This document shows, piece after piece, positions 1-7,621 of a DNA stretch of 64,000 bases; the first letter of the stretch is position 1, and each line of letters opens with the position of its first letter. Origin of the DNA: CAXBCP01 sp963977005 (lineage in GTDB: Bacteria > Pseudomonadota > Alphaproteobacteria > MPNO01 > UBA830); NCBI GenBank assembly GCA_963977005.1, contig CAXBMQ010000024.1:1-64000 (forward strand). Direction: 5' to 3'. Position numbers and translations under genes: made by a program. The notes under the pieces are model-generated. The model saw nothing but the letters and a program-made list of their open reading frames with translations. It made no database searches and had not been told where the DNA came from.

Positions 1-44
1 GAAGACAGGGAATCACGCCGGGTAGACCGGTTCAACGGAGTTTT

Positions 45-497
45 TCAACAGAATCTGTAAAGAAACGACAGGGTTTCGCCAGCGGCGGCGCTGAAAGTCG
101 TTTGAATGGCAGATCCTTCTGTCGCCGAGATATTGCCATAGCCGTTGAGCTCGAGCAGAAACCGAATCTGAGAGGAGACAAACCCCATGGTAAAGGTTTC
201 CAGCGCCGAGATATCGACCGCGTTTGCCCCGGAAAATGGCAGTTCCGGGTTCATCTGAATGTTGCTTCGGGTCGTTATGCTCGCCTGAAAGTGTCCAAAA
301 GGCGGATCGATCCCCAATGTTGGATTTTCGACATTTGCATCGCCGATTGTAGACCAGCCGGACAGGTTACCGGTTTCGAAACCGCCATTCGTCGGCATCG
401 CAGCAGCTGCGAATGATACCGCGGACATCGACAGCACAATCGCAATGAACCGAAAAATATTAAAAACGCGGGCCGACCAACAGACAGATTTAATCAT
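45..497 (-). CDS. PEP-CTERM-like exported protein, probably truncated
   Basis: A 150-residue protein of unknown function. Residues 1-33 form a signal peptide: positively charged start, hydrophobic core, then an Ala-rich cleavage region. The mature start carries an NGGFETGNLSGW motif, which commonly opens PEP-CTERM-type exported proteins. I chose the ATG at 497 over the longer frame to 572 because the signal peptide then begins at the N-terminus and a weak GAG Shine-Dalgarno lies just upstream. The frame ends abruptly after a conserved-looking GETLSF segment. No C-terminal Pro-Glu-Pro/transmembrane/Arg sorting tail is present, and all three reverse frames hit stops before the window edge. A frameshift or truncation is therefore likely. 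Confidence 0.5.
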   Translation of the reverse strand: MIKSVCWSARVFNIFRFIAIVLSMSAVSFAAAAMPTNGGFETGNLSGWSTIGDANVENPTLGIDPPFGHFQASITTRSNIQMNPELPFSGANAVDISALETFTMGFVSSQIRFLLELNGYGNISATEGSAIQTTFSAAAGETLSFLYRFC

Positions 498-864
498 AAT
501 TAACTCAAGGCCGCTTCCAGTTGCACAAACACCACCACACGGGCCAACAAATATATCCCAATAATATGCCACACAAGTTTATTCGCCGAACTGGTTAACC
601 GGACCCGGACGGTTGGGCCACCGACCGGCGCCAAAAACACGTTCCATCCCTTTTGATTCAGTTATTTTGTTTCAGTTATGTCATCCAGGTATCTCGGCCC
701 GCTGCCGACACCTGCCCCTGACATCTCCGATAAAGCACCAGGGCGATGCGGGGACCTGACGACGCCTGCGCGGTAGCGGCGGCTTCCGGCGATTGACGCG
801 CGCAGACGGCACGCCTAACGTCGCATGCTTTCAGACCGACATCTTTCGACACAGAGAGGACGAC
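498..864. other. Intergenic stretch, nothing recognised
   Basis: This lies between the divergent exported-protein gene and the CMD-family gene, so promoters for both should be here. I see no RNA gene, no strong repeat and no protein-like frame. The right end holds the AGAGAGGA ribosome-binding site of the next gene at 853-860. Confidence 0.4.
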
Positions 865-1401
865 ATGGCCGACGAACCCGTTCGCATACTCGAGATCCCC
901 GAGGACAAGCTGACCGCCGAACAGAAGAAGGTTTTCGACGATCTGGTCGCCGGGCGCGGACGGTTGCTCACGCCCTACAAGATATGGATCCATTCGCCCG
1001 AACTCGCGGCGGCGATGGAAACCATCGGCACGTTCCTCAACAAGAAGGGCGCGCTTACCGAGCGCGAAGTCGAGCTTACGATCGTTATCATCGCAACGCA
1101 CTGGCAGGGCGAATACGTTCAGGCCGCGCACGTCAAGATGTGCCTCGGTCTCGGCTATCCGCAAGCGGCGATGGACGCGATCAAGGCCGGCCGCACACCC
1201 GACCTGCCCGATGCGCGCGAAAAGGCGGTCTACGACCTGTGCCAGATCGCGATGGCGCCGGGGGGCGGATCGGACGAGGTGTACGACCGGGCGGCAGAGC
1301 TTCTCGGTCGCGACGGGCTCGCCGAGGTGCTGGCGCTTCTCGGATATTACTCGGCCGTCGCGATGGCGATGAAGCTCCACCGGGTGCCGGTGCCAAGGTA
1401 G
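865..1401 (+). CDS. Carboxymuconolactone decarboxylase-family protein
   Basis: A 178-residue all-helical protein of the CMD/AhpD superfamily. The family hallmark is the central block with TEREVELTIVIIATHW followed by an EYVQAAH stretch (about residues 65-95). In that block true AhpD proteins carry a CxxC redox pair. No CxxC is present here, so a peroxidase role is unlikely. A decarboxylase-like or lactone-cleaving role in aromatic or dicarboxylate catabolism is possible but not shown. The ATG at 865 follows AGAGAGGA at a good distance; the frame opens further upstream only through a TTG codon. A Rieske oxygenase follows 100 bp downstream on the same strand, which hints at a shared catabolic unit. 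Confidence 0.8.
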   Translation: MADEPVRILEIPEDKLTAEQKKVFDDLVAGRGRLLTPYKIWIHSPELAAAMETIGTFLNKKGALTEREVELTIVIIATHWQGEYVQAAHVKMCLGLGYPQAAMDAIKAGRTPDLPDAREKAVYDLCQIAMAPGGGSDEVYDRAAELLGRDGLAEVLALLGYYSAVAMAMKLHRVPVPR

Positions 1402-1502
1402 ATTGCCGGTTCTGCCGCCCCGCGATTGCATTTGTGGTTTTTCGGTGGAAAAATATCCGCTGCATTTAAATACCGATTACGCCAGACAAGGAAGGAAAGC
1501 CG

Positions 1503-2636
1503 ATGGCCCCCGATTCAAACTCCGGACCCGCGCTGATCGGGATCGAACCGACGATATACCCCGATAACGACCTCACACAACGGCCCTTGGCCCGCTCGAA
1601 GTTCCTGAAAAACACATGGTATGTGGCCATGCCGTCGCAGGAGCTAAAGGAAGGTGAGATCGTGCACCGCACGCTTCTCAACCAGCCGGTCGCGTTCTAC
1701 CGCAAGGAAGACGGTAGCGTCGCCGCCATCCGCGACATGTGCCCGCACCGTCAGGTGCCGCTGTCAATGGGCACCCTCCATTCGGGCGACCGGGTACAGT
1801 GCATTTATCACGGGCTTGAATTCGGTCCCGATGGCAAGTGCGTGAAGAACCCGCACGGCAGCCAGAAGATTTCCGACCAGCTGCACCTGCCGGCCTACAC
1901 GGTGGTGGAAAAGCACATGCTTCTGTGGATCTGGATGGGCGACAAGCCGGCCGATCCCGGCATGATCCCGGATTACAGCGTCATTGATGAAGCACCAGAA
2001 CTTCACATCACGGATTTCGGGTATCTGAACGCGAAATGCCATTACGGCCTGATGATCGACAACCTGCTGGATCTGAGCCACATCTGCTTCACCCATGCGG
2101 GCATCCTCGGCAATCCGGATACCGCTGAGACCGATCCGGACGTGACCGTCGAGGGCGACACCGTCACCGTGTCCCGCTATTCCGAGGATGCGGAAACGCC
2201 CGGCATGATCAAGATGTTCACCGACGATCCGGAACTGCAGGCGCGCGGCGAACAGTGGACGTCGATCACATGGTACCCTGCCTCGAACCTGTTGCTGAAT
2301 TTCGGCGCCTGCAAAATCGGCGACTCCCGGGAAAACGGCACCGGCTACATGGCGCTCCACTGGCTGACGCCGGAAACCGACCGTACGACACATTACTACT
2401 ACTGCGCCGCACGCTGGGGCGTGCAGACCGACGACGAACGCAACAAGGAGCTCCGCGAGCTGATCTACAAGATGCGGACCTTCGCTTTCGCCGACCAGGA
2501 CATGCCCGTGATCGCGGCCCAGCAGGTGGCTCAGGATTCGCTTGACCATGAGCCGAACCCGGCGAAACTCAGCATCGATGCGGGTCCCAACGCGTACGAA
2601 AAGATCCTCAACCGGCTGATCGCCGAAGAAAGCTAA
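1503..2636 (+). CDS. Rieske [2Fe-2S] aromatic oxygenase, alpha subunit (vanillate demethylase type)
   Basis: A 377-residue oxygenase subunit that would hydroxylate or O-demethylate an aromatic substrate with electrons from a separate reductase, which is not in this window. The Rieske centre is Cys80-x-His82 and Cys100-x2-His103. The catalytic domain has the mononuclear-iron motif around residues 187-198 (His193 and His198 with nearby Asp/Asn). Length and motif spacing fit the vanillate/dicamba demethylase-like branch rather than the larger two-subunit dioxygenases. The start is supported by AAGGAAGG just upstream. A strong terminator follows the stop. The substrate cannot be told from sequence alone. 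Confidence 0.9.
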   Translation: MAPDSNSGPALIGIEPTIYPDNDLTQRPLARSKFLKNTWYVAMPSQELKEGEIVHRTLLNQPVAFYRKEDGSVAAIRDMCPHRQVPLSMGTLHSGDRVQCIYHGLEFGPDGKCVKNPHGSQKISDQLHLPAYTVVEKHMLLWIWMGDKPADPGMIPDYSVIDEAPELHITDFGYLNAKCHYGLMIDNLLDLSHICFTHAGILGNPDTAETDPDVTVEGDTVTVSRYSEDAETPGMIKMFTDDPELQARGEQWTSITWYPASNLLLNFGACKIGDSRENGTGYMALHWLTPETDRTTHYYYCAARWGVQTDDERNKELRELIYKMRTFAFADQDMPVIAAQQVAQDSLDHEPNPAKLSIDAGPNAYEKILNRLIAEES

Positions 2637-2660
2637 ACCGGCATCAATATCCGGCCAGCT

Positions 2661-2692
2661 AAAACGGCGGTCTCTCGGGGCCGCCGTTTTTT
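2661..2692 (+). terminator. Rho-independent terminator after the Rieske oxygenase gene
   Basis: A perfect 10-bp stem pairs 2661-2670 (AAAACGGCGG) with 2681-2690 (CCGCCGTTTT) around a 10-nt loop and ends in a run of six T. It lies 25 bp after the stop codon at 2636. Confidence 0.88.
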
Positions 2693-2924
2693 GCGACTGC
2701 TGACCGGCTCCCCGGTAATTACGGTTGAGACTGCCACCCTCACTCCGCCCAAAAAAGCCGTAATCAGGCACCGGAAAGGGGCTGTTATAGTTAACGCGAA
2801 AAATATCTAACTTCTTGTAATAAAATCTCTTTTTCCGTTATAGTAGCAATGGCTCCCTAGGGCTGCGAACATTTCGGGCTTATCCGTGAATGTTAGGTAT
2901 AAACCGCGTTGTAGAGTAAATTTC

Positions 2925-3737
2925 ATGCTCAGAAAAATTTTCCGCCTGATTCCCGCCACCCTGACCGCCTGCGTCGCCTGTGTGTTCGCGCTTGGCGCCC
3001 ATGCGGGTTCGATTACCCTGGATTTCGATGCGGTCGGTGACGGCGCAATCGTCTCCGACGGCACCAGTTCGACGGGCGCGTATAGCGGCATCTCGATCTC
3101 GGCGCGCAATGCGGGTAGCGGTCCGGACCTCGCGGTCGCCTATGACAGCGGCGGCGCCATCGGGCACGACAACGACCTCGAAGAAAACCGCTACGCATCG
3201 CGCTTTACCAATGCCGCGACGGGCACCGGCGGTTTTACCGGGTTCGGCAATGTTCTAGTGGTTCAGGAAAACAGCGTCGGTTGCGGCACAGGCGGGGTGT
3301 GCGACCGGCCGGATGACGATGCCGGCGGCGGGTCTTTGCGCTTCGCCTTCGACGACGTTCACCTGCTCGAAAGCTTCGATTATTTCGACATCGACGGATC
3401 GCCCGACCAGCAGGCGGAAACCATGGCCGTGAAACTGTTCCTGTCCGACGGTTTCGGATGGACGGATACGGTCAACGGAACGGACGTGCTGCTCCTCGAC
3501 GACCTGCTGTCGACCGGCGGCGATAACACCTTCCGGACACATGTGCTCGACAACCCGCTGGCCGTTTTCGGTATCGAGTTCCAATTCTCCAGCTCGGGTG
3601 CCATCGACAACCTCGTGCTCGACACGCTTATCACGTCGACGGAAGTTCCGGCGCCGGCGACGATGCTGGTCTTCGTTACCGGCCTGCTTGGTCTGGGCGC
3701 GCTGGCGCGACGCCATCGGGCATCTGCCGCCGCGTAA
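2925..3737 (+). CDS. PEP-CTERM-like exported protein with C-terminal sorting tail
   Basis: A 270-residue secreted or surface protein of unknown function. It has a signal peptide in residues 1-27, a Gly/Asp-rich beta-type body, and a tripartite tail at the C-terminus: EVPAPATM, a hydrophobic helix, then ARRHR. That tail matches the exosortase sorting signal (PEP-CTERM/VPxPA variant). An exosortase would cleave it and deliver the protein to the cell surface or matrix; no exosortase gene is visible in this window. I took the ATG at 2925 because the signal peptide starts there, although the frame opens at 2886. The Shine-Dalgarno is weak. Confidence 0.75.
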   Translation: MLRKIFRLIPATLTACVACVFALGAHAGSITLDFDAVGDGAIVSDGTSSTGAYSGISISARNAGSGPDLAVAYDSGGAIGHDNDLEENRYASRFTNAATGTGGFTGFGNVLVVQENSVGCGTGGVCDRPDDDAGGGSLRFAFDDVHLLESFDYFDIDGSPDQQAETMAVKLFLSDGFGWTDTVNGTDVLLLDDLLSTGGDNTFRTHVLDNPLAVFGIEFQFSSSGAIDNLVLDTLITSTEVPAPATMLVFVTGLLGLGALARRHRASAAA

Positions 3738-3756
3738 ATCATACCTGCGGTCGCGC

Positions 3757-3790
3757 GAGCCCTGTCGACGGGGCGCTCTTTCATTTTTCA
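3757..3790 (+). terminator. Possible weak terminator
   Basis: GAGCCC (3757-3762) can pair with GGGGCGCTC (to 3778) with one unpaired base. A T-rich tract follows (TTTCATTTTT). It lies 20 bp after the PEP-CTERM-like gene. The stem is short, so this is tentative. Confidence 0.4.
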
Positions 3791-3864
3791 TATATCCGAT
3801 ACCCGAGTTGCCCGCCGATCCGAATTGAGCCACCTTCGGCTCTAATGCGTCTGGAGGGAGAAGC

Positions 3865-4668
3865 ATGGGGAACCCGCGTCATACGGCAAGATTCGATCTG
3901 ACAGGAAAGTCCGCGCTGGTCGTCGGCGCGGCCGGCACCTTCGGGCGCGCCGGTGCCTTGGCGCTCGGCGAGGCAGGCGCCAGGCTGACCGTCGCCGATC
4001 AGGACACCGCAAACATCAACGCCGTCGCCGGCGACCTGTCGGATGCGGGCATTGCGGCCAGCGCCGTCGCCTTGTGGCCCGACTGCGAGGCAAATGCGGC
4101 GAAGATCGTCCAGGCCGCCGTCGATGCCCATGGCAGGCTGGACATCGTGTTCATTGCCCTGGGCACGAACGATGTCGCCTTTGTCGAAGATCAATCCGAA
4201 GACGGCTGGCGCAAGGTCATGGACGCCAATCTCGATAGCTACTGGCGTACCTGCCAGGCCGCCGGGCGGCAGTTTGCCCGCCAGCCCGCCGCGGACGACC
4301 GGTACAAGATCACGGTCGCGTCCTCGACACGGGGCAGGCTGGGGCATCCCAGCGGATATGCCGCCTACTGCGCATCCAAATCGGGCCTGGACGGCATGGT
4401 CAGGGCGCTTTCCGGAGAGTGGGGACCAAAGAACATCAACATCAACGCCATCGGGCCGACCGTCTTCCGCTCGCCGGTAAGCGAATGGATGTTCGACGAA
4501 GAAGGACCCGGCAAGGCCGTGCGCGACAACATGCTGCAGCGGATTCCCATCGGCCGGCTCGGCGATGTCGACGACCTGATGGGCGGGCTGGTCTACCTGT
4601 CGTCGCCCGCGTCGGATTTCATGACGGGCCAGACGATCTATATCGACGGCGGGTATACCGCGATCTGA
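3865..4668 (+). CDS. Short-chain dehydrogenase/reductase (SDR)
   Basis: A 267-residue classical SDR, an NAD(P)-dependent oxidoreductase with a Rossmann fold. The cofactor loop is GAAGTFGR at residues 21-28, a variant of TGxxxGxG. An acidic residue after beta-2 (ADQD, residues 45-48) suggests NAD rather than NADP. The catalytic set is Ser153/154, Tyr168 and Lys172 (YCASK). The C-terminal LSSPASDFMTGQ and YIDGG blocks are typical of the family. GGAGGGA precedes the ATG at 3865. It converges on the selenoprotein-like gene, 19 bp away. The substrate is unknown. Confidence 0.92.
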   Translation: MGNPRHTARFDLTGKSALVVGAAGTFGRAGALALGEAGARLTVADQDTANINAVAGDLSDAGIAASAVALWPDCEANAAKIVQAAVDAHGRLDIVFIALGTNDVAFVEDQSEDGWRKVMDANLDSYWRTCQAAGRQFARQPAADDRYKITVASSTRGRLGHPSGYAAYCASKSGLDGMVRALSGEWGPKNININAIGPTVFRSPVSEWMFDEEGPGKAVRDNMLQRIPIGRLGDVDDLMGGLVYLSSPASDFMTGQTIYIDGGYTAI

Positions 4669-4687
4669 CCGCCCTGCCCGCGATGCA

Positions 4688-5923
4688 CTAGCCGTGCCTG
4701 GTCCGGTGACGCTGGTGGTACGGCACCATGGCGGTCTGCGCCAGCCGGTTCAGCGACGGCTCATCGCTTTCCATCGAAGCGTCCCGGATCGCGACAAGAA
4801 CCTTGCCGAGCGTCGTCTCCCCCCATAGCCAGTTGGCGACCTCAACGTCGCTTGATCGCTGGTCGGGCCGGGCGATGGCCGCTTCGGTGTAAAAATACCG
4901 CATATCATCCGCCATACGCTTGAAGCCGACACCCAGGGGCAGGCCTTCCAGTGGCGGCGCGGTGCCTGCCGGATCGACGAGAACATCGGCGATCACGCGG
5001 GCGATCTCCTCCGGCGTCTTGCCGGAAATCCCGAACGCCGAACGCTTGAACGATTTCACCGCTTCTTCGTACCACGGCCGCAGCAGATTCACCTCCTGCA
5101 GCAGCGACCGGTAGACCAGATCGGCATCGCCGAGATCGTCCGCAGGGGCTGCGAAATTAACGGGGCAGGCCCAGCCTTCTGTATCGTCATCGGCTCCCGC
5201 ATCGGGCGGCGGATCGGGAAAATCCTCGAGCACGGGTCCGGCAGGCTTTTCAAGAAGCTTGAGGACCTCGAGCAATACCCGGCGCTGAAATTCAGGTTCG
5301 TTTGGCGCCCCAAGCGGGCGGCCGAGTTCGAACGGCACGGCAAGCGCGCGCGGCGGCTTCATCTTTTCCGTGTGCGTCCGGATCAGGCTGATCTGGGTGG
5401 TCGGAATGCCTTCCTCTTCGATGATATGTGCAAGCCCGCCCACGGCGCGCGTACATTGCGGTCAGACCGGGACCAGCAGGACCGCATCGACCCGGCCCTG
5501 TTTGAGCAACCCGGCCAGGTCGCGCGCGACCGGTTCCATCACCGCCGGCGGCGTCGCCCCCATGAACGAGTAATGACGGGCGGCAGCCGATCCGATCGTG
5601 CCATCGTCGACCAGCTCGTGCAGCCGATCGACCGGAAACGACGTGTTGACGTCCTGAAAGAAACCGGTGCGGTCGAAATTGGTCGACACATGGCTCATCA
5701 CCAGGTCGTCCATATCCGCATCGTCGGGAATCACCCGGTAATCGCCGGCACCGGGCACGAAGGGCGAATCCTCGCGGCGATGCAGCCCCGCCGTGCTGAT
5801 GATGGCAACCCTGCTCTCTGCCAGCGGCTTGGCCACAACCCAAGGCGTCGTCTCGTAGTCCGGCAGATCCTGATTGACCAACGCGTCGCGCAGGTGTTCC
5901 GGCATTTCGTGCAGATGAACCAT
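4688..5923 (-). CDS. GrdB/PrdB-family selenoprotein with in-frame UGA (selenocysteine 154)
   Basis: Two adjacent open frames (5923-5465 and 5461-4688) lie in the same reading frame, separated only by the TGA at 5464-5462. Read through, they give 411 residues with the junction VLLVPV-U-PQCT, a UxxC motif (Sec154, Cys157). Residues on both sides read as one protein of the glycine/betaine/sarcosine/D-proline reductase selenoprotein B family: VDAVLL before, then VGGLAHIIEEEGIPT after. In this family the residue at this place is Sec or Cys. GGAG lies 7 nt before the ATG at 5923. The true substrate in aerobic proteobacteria is unknown; a redox or reductive-cleavage role is likely. A nonsense mutation is the alternative, but the match downstream of the UGA shows no decay. 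Confidence 0.82.
5427..5464 (-). promoter_or_regulatory. UGA codon with SECIS-like hairpin
   Basis: On the mRNA strand the UGA (5464-5462) is followed after 6 nt by a foldable segment, 5455 to 5427. UGU pairs with ACA at the base, then CG/UG, GC/GC and CC/GG pairs with small mismatches lead to the apical loop GUGGGC. The loop begins 18 nt after the UGA, and its GG fits the SelB-binding loop of bacterial SECIS elements. The fold was made by hand, so details are uncertain. Confidence 0.6.
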
Positions 5924-6084
5924 TATGTCTCCAGGGCAATTTCTTGTCGCGGGCGTATCCTACAACAAGGGGCTTTTACCTACACGCACAAGTCTTGTTC
6001 AGATCTCCATCCCAGAGGAATCGCGATAAGGGGGCGGCGATATGGAATAATACCCGGAAACAAGCCTGCCGGTACGACGTTCAG

Positions 6085-7437
6085 ATGCCTCCGCAATCCC
6101 CCTTCCTGACCGCCCCGATCGGGCCGACGATCATCCGCCTCGCGGCACCGAACATGATCGCCATGCTCGTGACCATGATCACCCTGATGGCGGAGGCCTG
6201 GTATGTCAGCCGGCTCGGCACGGTCTCGCTGGCGGGCCTGGCCCTGGCTTTTCCGATGATGATGCTGACCATGTTCCTGTCGGCGGGTTCCATCGGCGGC
6301 GCGATCACAGGATCTGTGGCCCAGCGTCTCGGCGCCGGCGACCGCGACGGCGCCGAAGTGCTTGCCTTCCATGCCGTGCTTCTGGCGGTCGGACTGGCGG
6401 TCGTATCGGCCGTGATTTTCCTCACAGGCGGCCCCGCGATCTATGGCGCACTCGGCGGCACCGACGCCGTTCTGCGCGAGGCGCTGGCCTATTCCGACGT
6501 GCTGTTCTGGGGGGTGGCCAGCATGTGGCTGGCGAATGCCCTCGCCGCCATCGTCCGTGCGACGGGGCACATGAAAATTGCGGCGAAATACCTGGTAGCG
6601 GGATCTGTCGTCCAGATCGCGGCGGCGGGCGTTCTGGTGCTGGGTATCGGTCCGTTTCCCGGGCTCGGCATCGGCGGTGCGGCGGCCGGGGTCGTGATCG
6701 GTCATGGCGTCGCTGCCTTGCTGTTGTTTTACCATCTGACGACCCGATGCCAGGAACTGCGCCTCCGCTTCACCGGGATTGCCGTCAGAACCGCGCCGAT
6801 GGCGGCTATTCTGAAAGTCGGCGCTTTGTCGTCGGTGAACTCCTTCTGCTCGCTGGCAGCCATCATCATCATCACCGCCTTCATGGCGCGGTTCGGCGTC
6901 GATATTCTTGCCGGATACGGGGTCGGCTCACGGCTCGAATTCCTCATTATTCCCCTCATCTTCGGATTCGGGGCGGCCTCCACCGCCCTGGTCGGGGTCC
7001 ATTTCGGCGCCGACAAAATCGAGCGGGCACACCGCTTCGGCTGGACGGCCGCGATGTACAGCGCCGCCATGTGCGGTTTGATCGGCGTAGCCGCGGCGCT
7101 TTTTCCGGGCGTGTGGACGAACCTGTTTACGGAAGCCGAAGCCGTGCGCGCGGCAAGCAACGGCTACCTGCAGATCGCCGGGCCGTTCTATGCCTTCTTC
7201 GGCCTGGCGTTGTGCCTGTATTTCGGCTCGCAAGGGGCTGGACGGGTACTTTGGCCGGTCATTGCGGCGCTCCTGCGCGTCGTTGTTGTGCTTGTCGGCG
7301 GGATCGTTCTGTTGCGCAGCGAAAGCCCCGACCCTGCCGATTTCTTCTGGTTGATCGCGGCCGGCATGGCGACCCAGGCGATTGTCTCGGGTGTGGCCAT
7401 CCGGTTCGGCGCCTGGACCCGGGGCCTCGACCGCTAG
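6085..7437 (+). CDS. MATE-family multidrug/toxin efflux transporter
   Basis: An approximately 450-residue inner-membrane protein with about 12 hydrophobic segments in two similar halves, the fold of MATE exporters that expel organic cations in exchange for Na+ or H+. N-terminal PTIIRLAAPNM and the early VDTAW-like segment (AEAWYVSRLG) are family hallmarks. The frame opens at 5944, but the upstream 47 residues are not membrane-like and lack family features, so I start at the ATG at 6085. No convincing Shine-Dalgarno precedes it. The gene is divergent from the selenoprotein gene; their promoters must lie between 5924 and 6084. Confidence 0.85.
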   Translation: MPPQSPFLTAPIGPTIIRLAAPNMIAMLVTMITLMAEAWYVSRLGTVSLAGLALAFPMMMLTMFLSAGSIGGAITGSVAQRLGAGDRDGAEVLAFHAVLLAVGLAVVSAVIFLTGGPAIYGALGGTDAVLREALAYSDVLFWGVASMWLANALAAIVRATGHMKIAAKYLVAGSVVQIAAAGVLVLGIGPFPGLGIGGAAAGVVIGHGVAALLLFYHLTTRCQELRLRFTGIAVRTAPMAAILKVGALSSVNSFCSLAAIIIITAFMARFGVDILAGYGVGSRLEFLIIPLIFGFGAASTALVGVHFGADKIERAHRFGWTAAMYSAAMCGLIGVAAALFPGVWTNLFTEAEAVRAASNGYLQIAGPFYAFFGLALCLYFGSQGAGRVLWPVIAALLRVVVVLVGGIVLLRSESPDPADFFWLIAAGMATQAIVSGVAIRFGAWTRGLDR

Positions 7438-7553
7438 ACTTTCGCCGGCCTGCGCTCCCGGCTCTCGCGGACAATCCGCGATCGAATGAACCCCGTATCA
7501 CCGCAACCTGACCGGAAACCCTCAGGATTAAGCGGTTTTTAAGCAAAATTTGT

Positions 7554-7589
7554 CAGAAATGCCGCTGCATAGCTGTGCGCAGATTTCTG
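7554..7589 (+). promoter_or_regulatory. Hairpin in the leader of the TonB-receptor gene
   Basis: CAGAAAT (7554-7560) pairs with ATTTCTG (7583-7589), and CTGC/GCAG extends the stem inside after a 4-nt bulge. A second GC-rich self-complementary element (AGCCCCGGGGGCT) lies just before the start codon at 7622. No known riboswitch class is recognised. Function, if any, is unknown. Confidence 0.3.
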
Positions 7590-7621
7590 CCAATTCTGGC
7601 CTAGCCCCGGGGGCTTATTCC

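Noticed and set aside
4688..5923. Reading the split gene as a pseudogene or sequencing error
   Set aside because: The TGA falls exactly at the known Sec/Cys site with UxxC spacing, the frame is unchanged, and no other defects are seen; Sec is the simpler reading.
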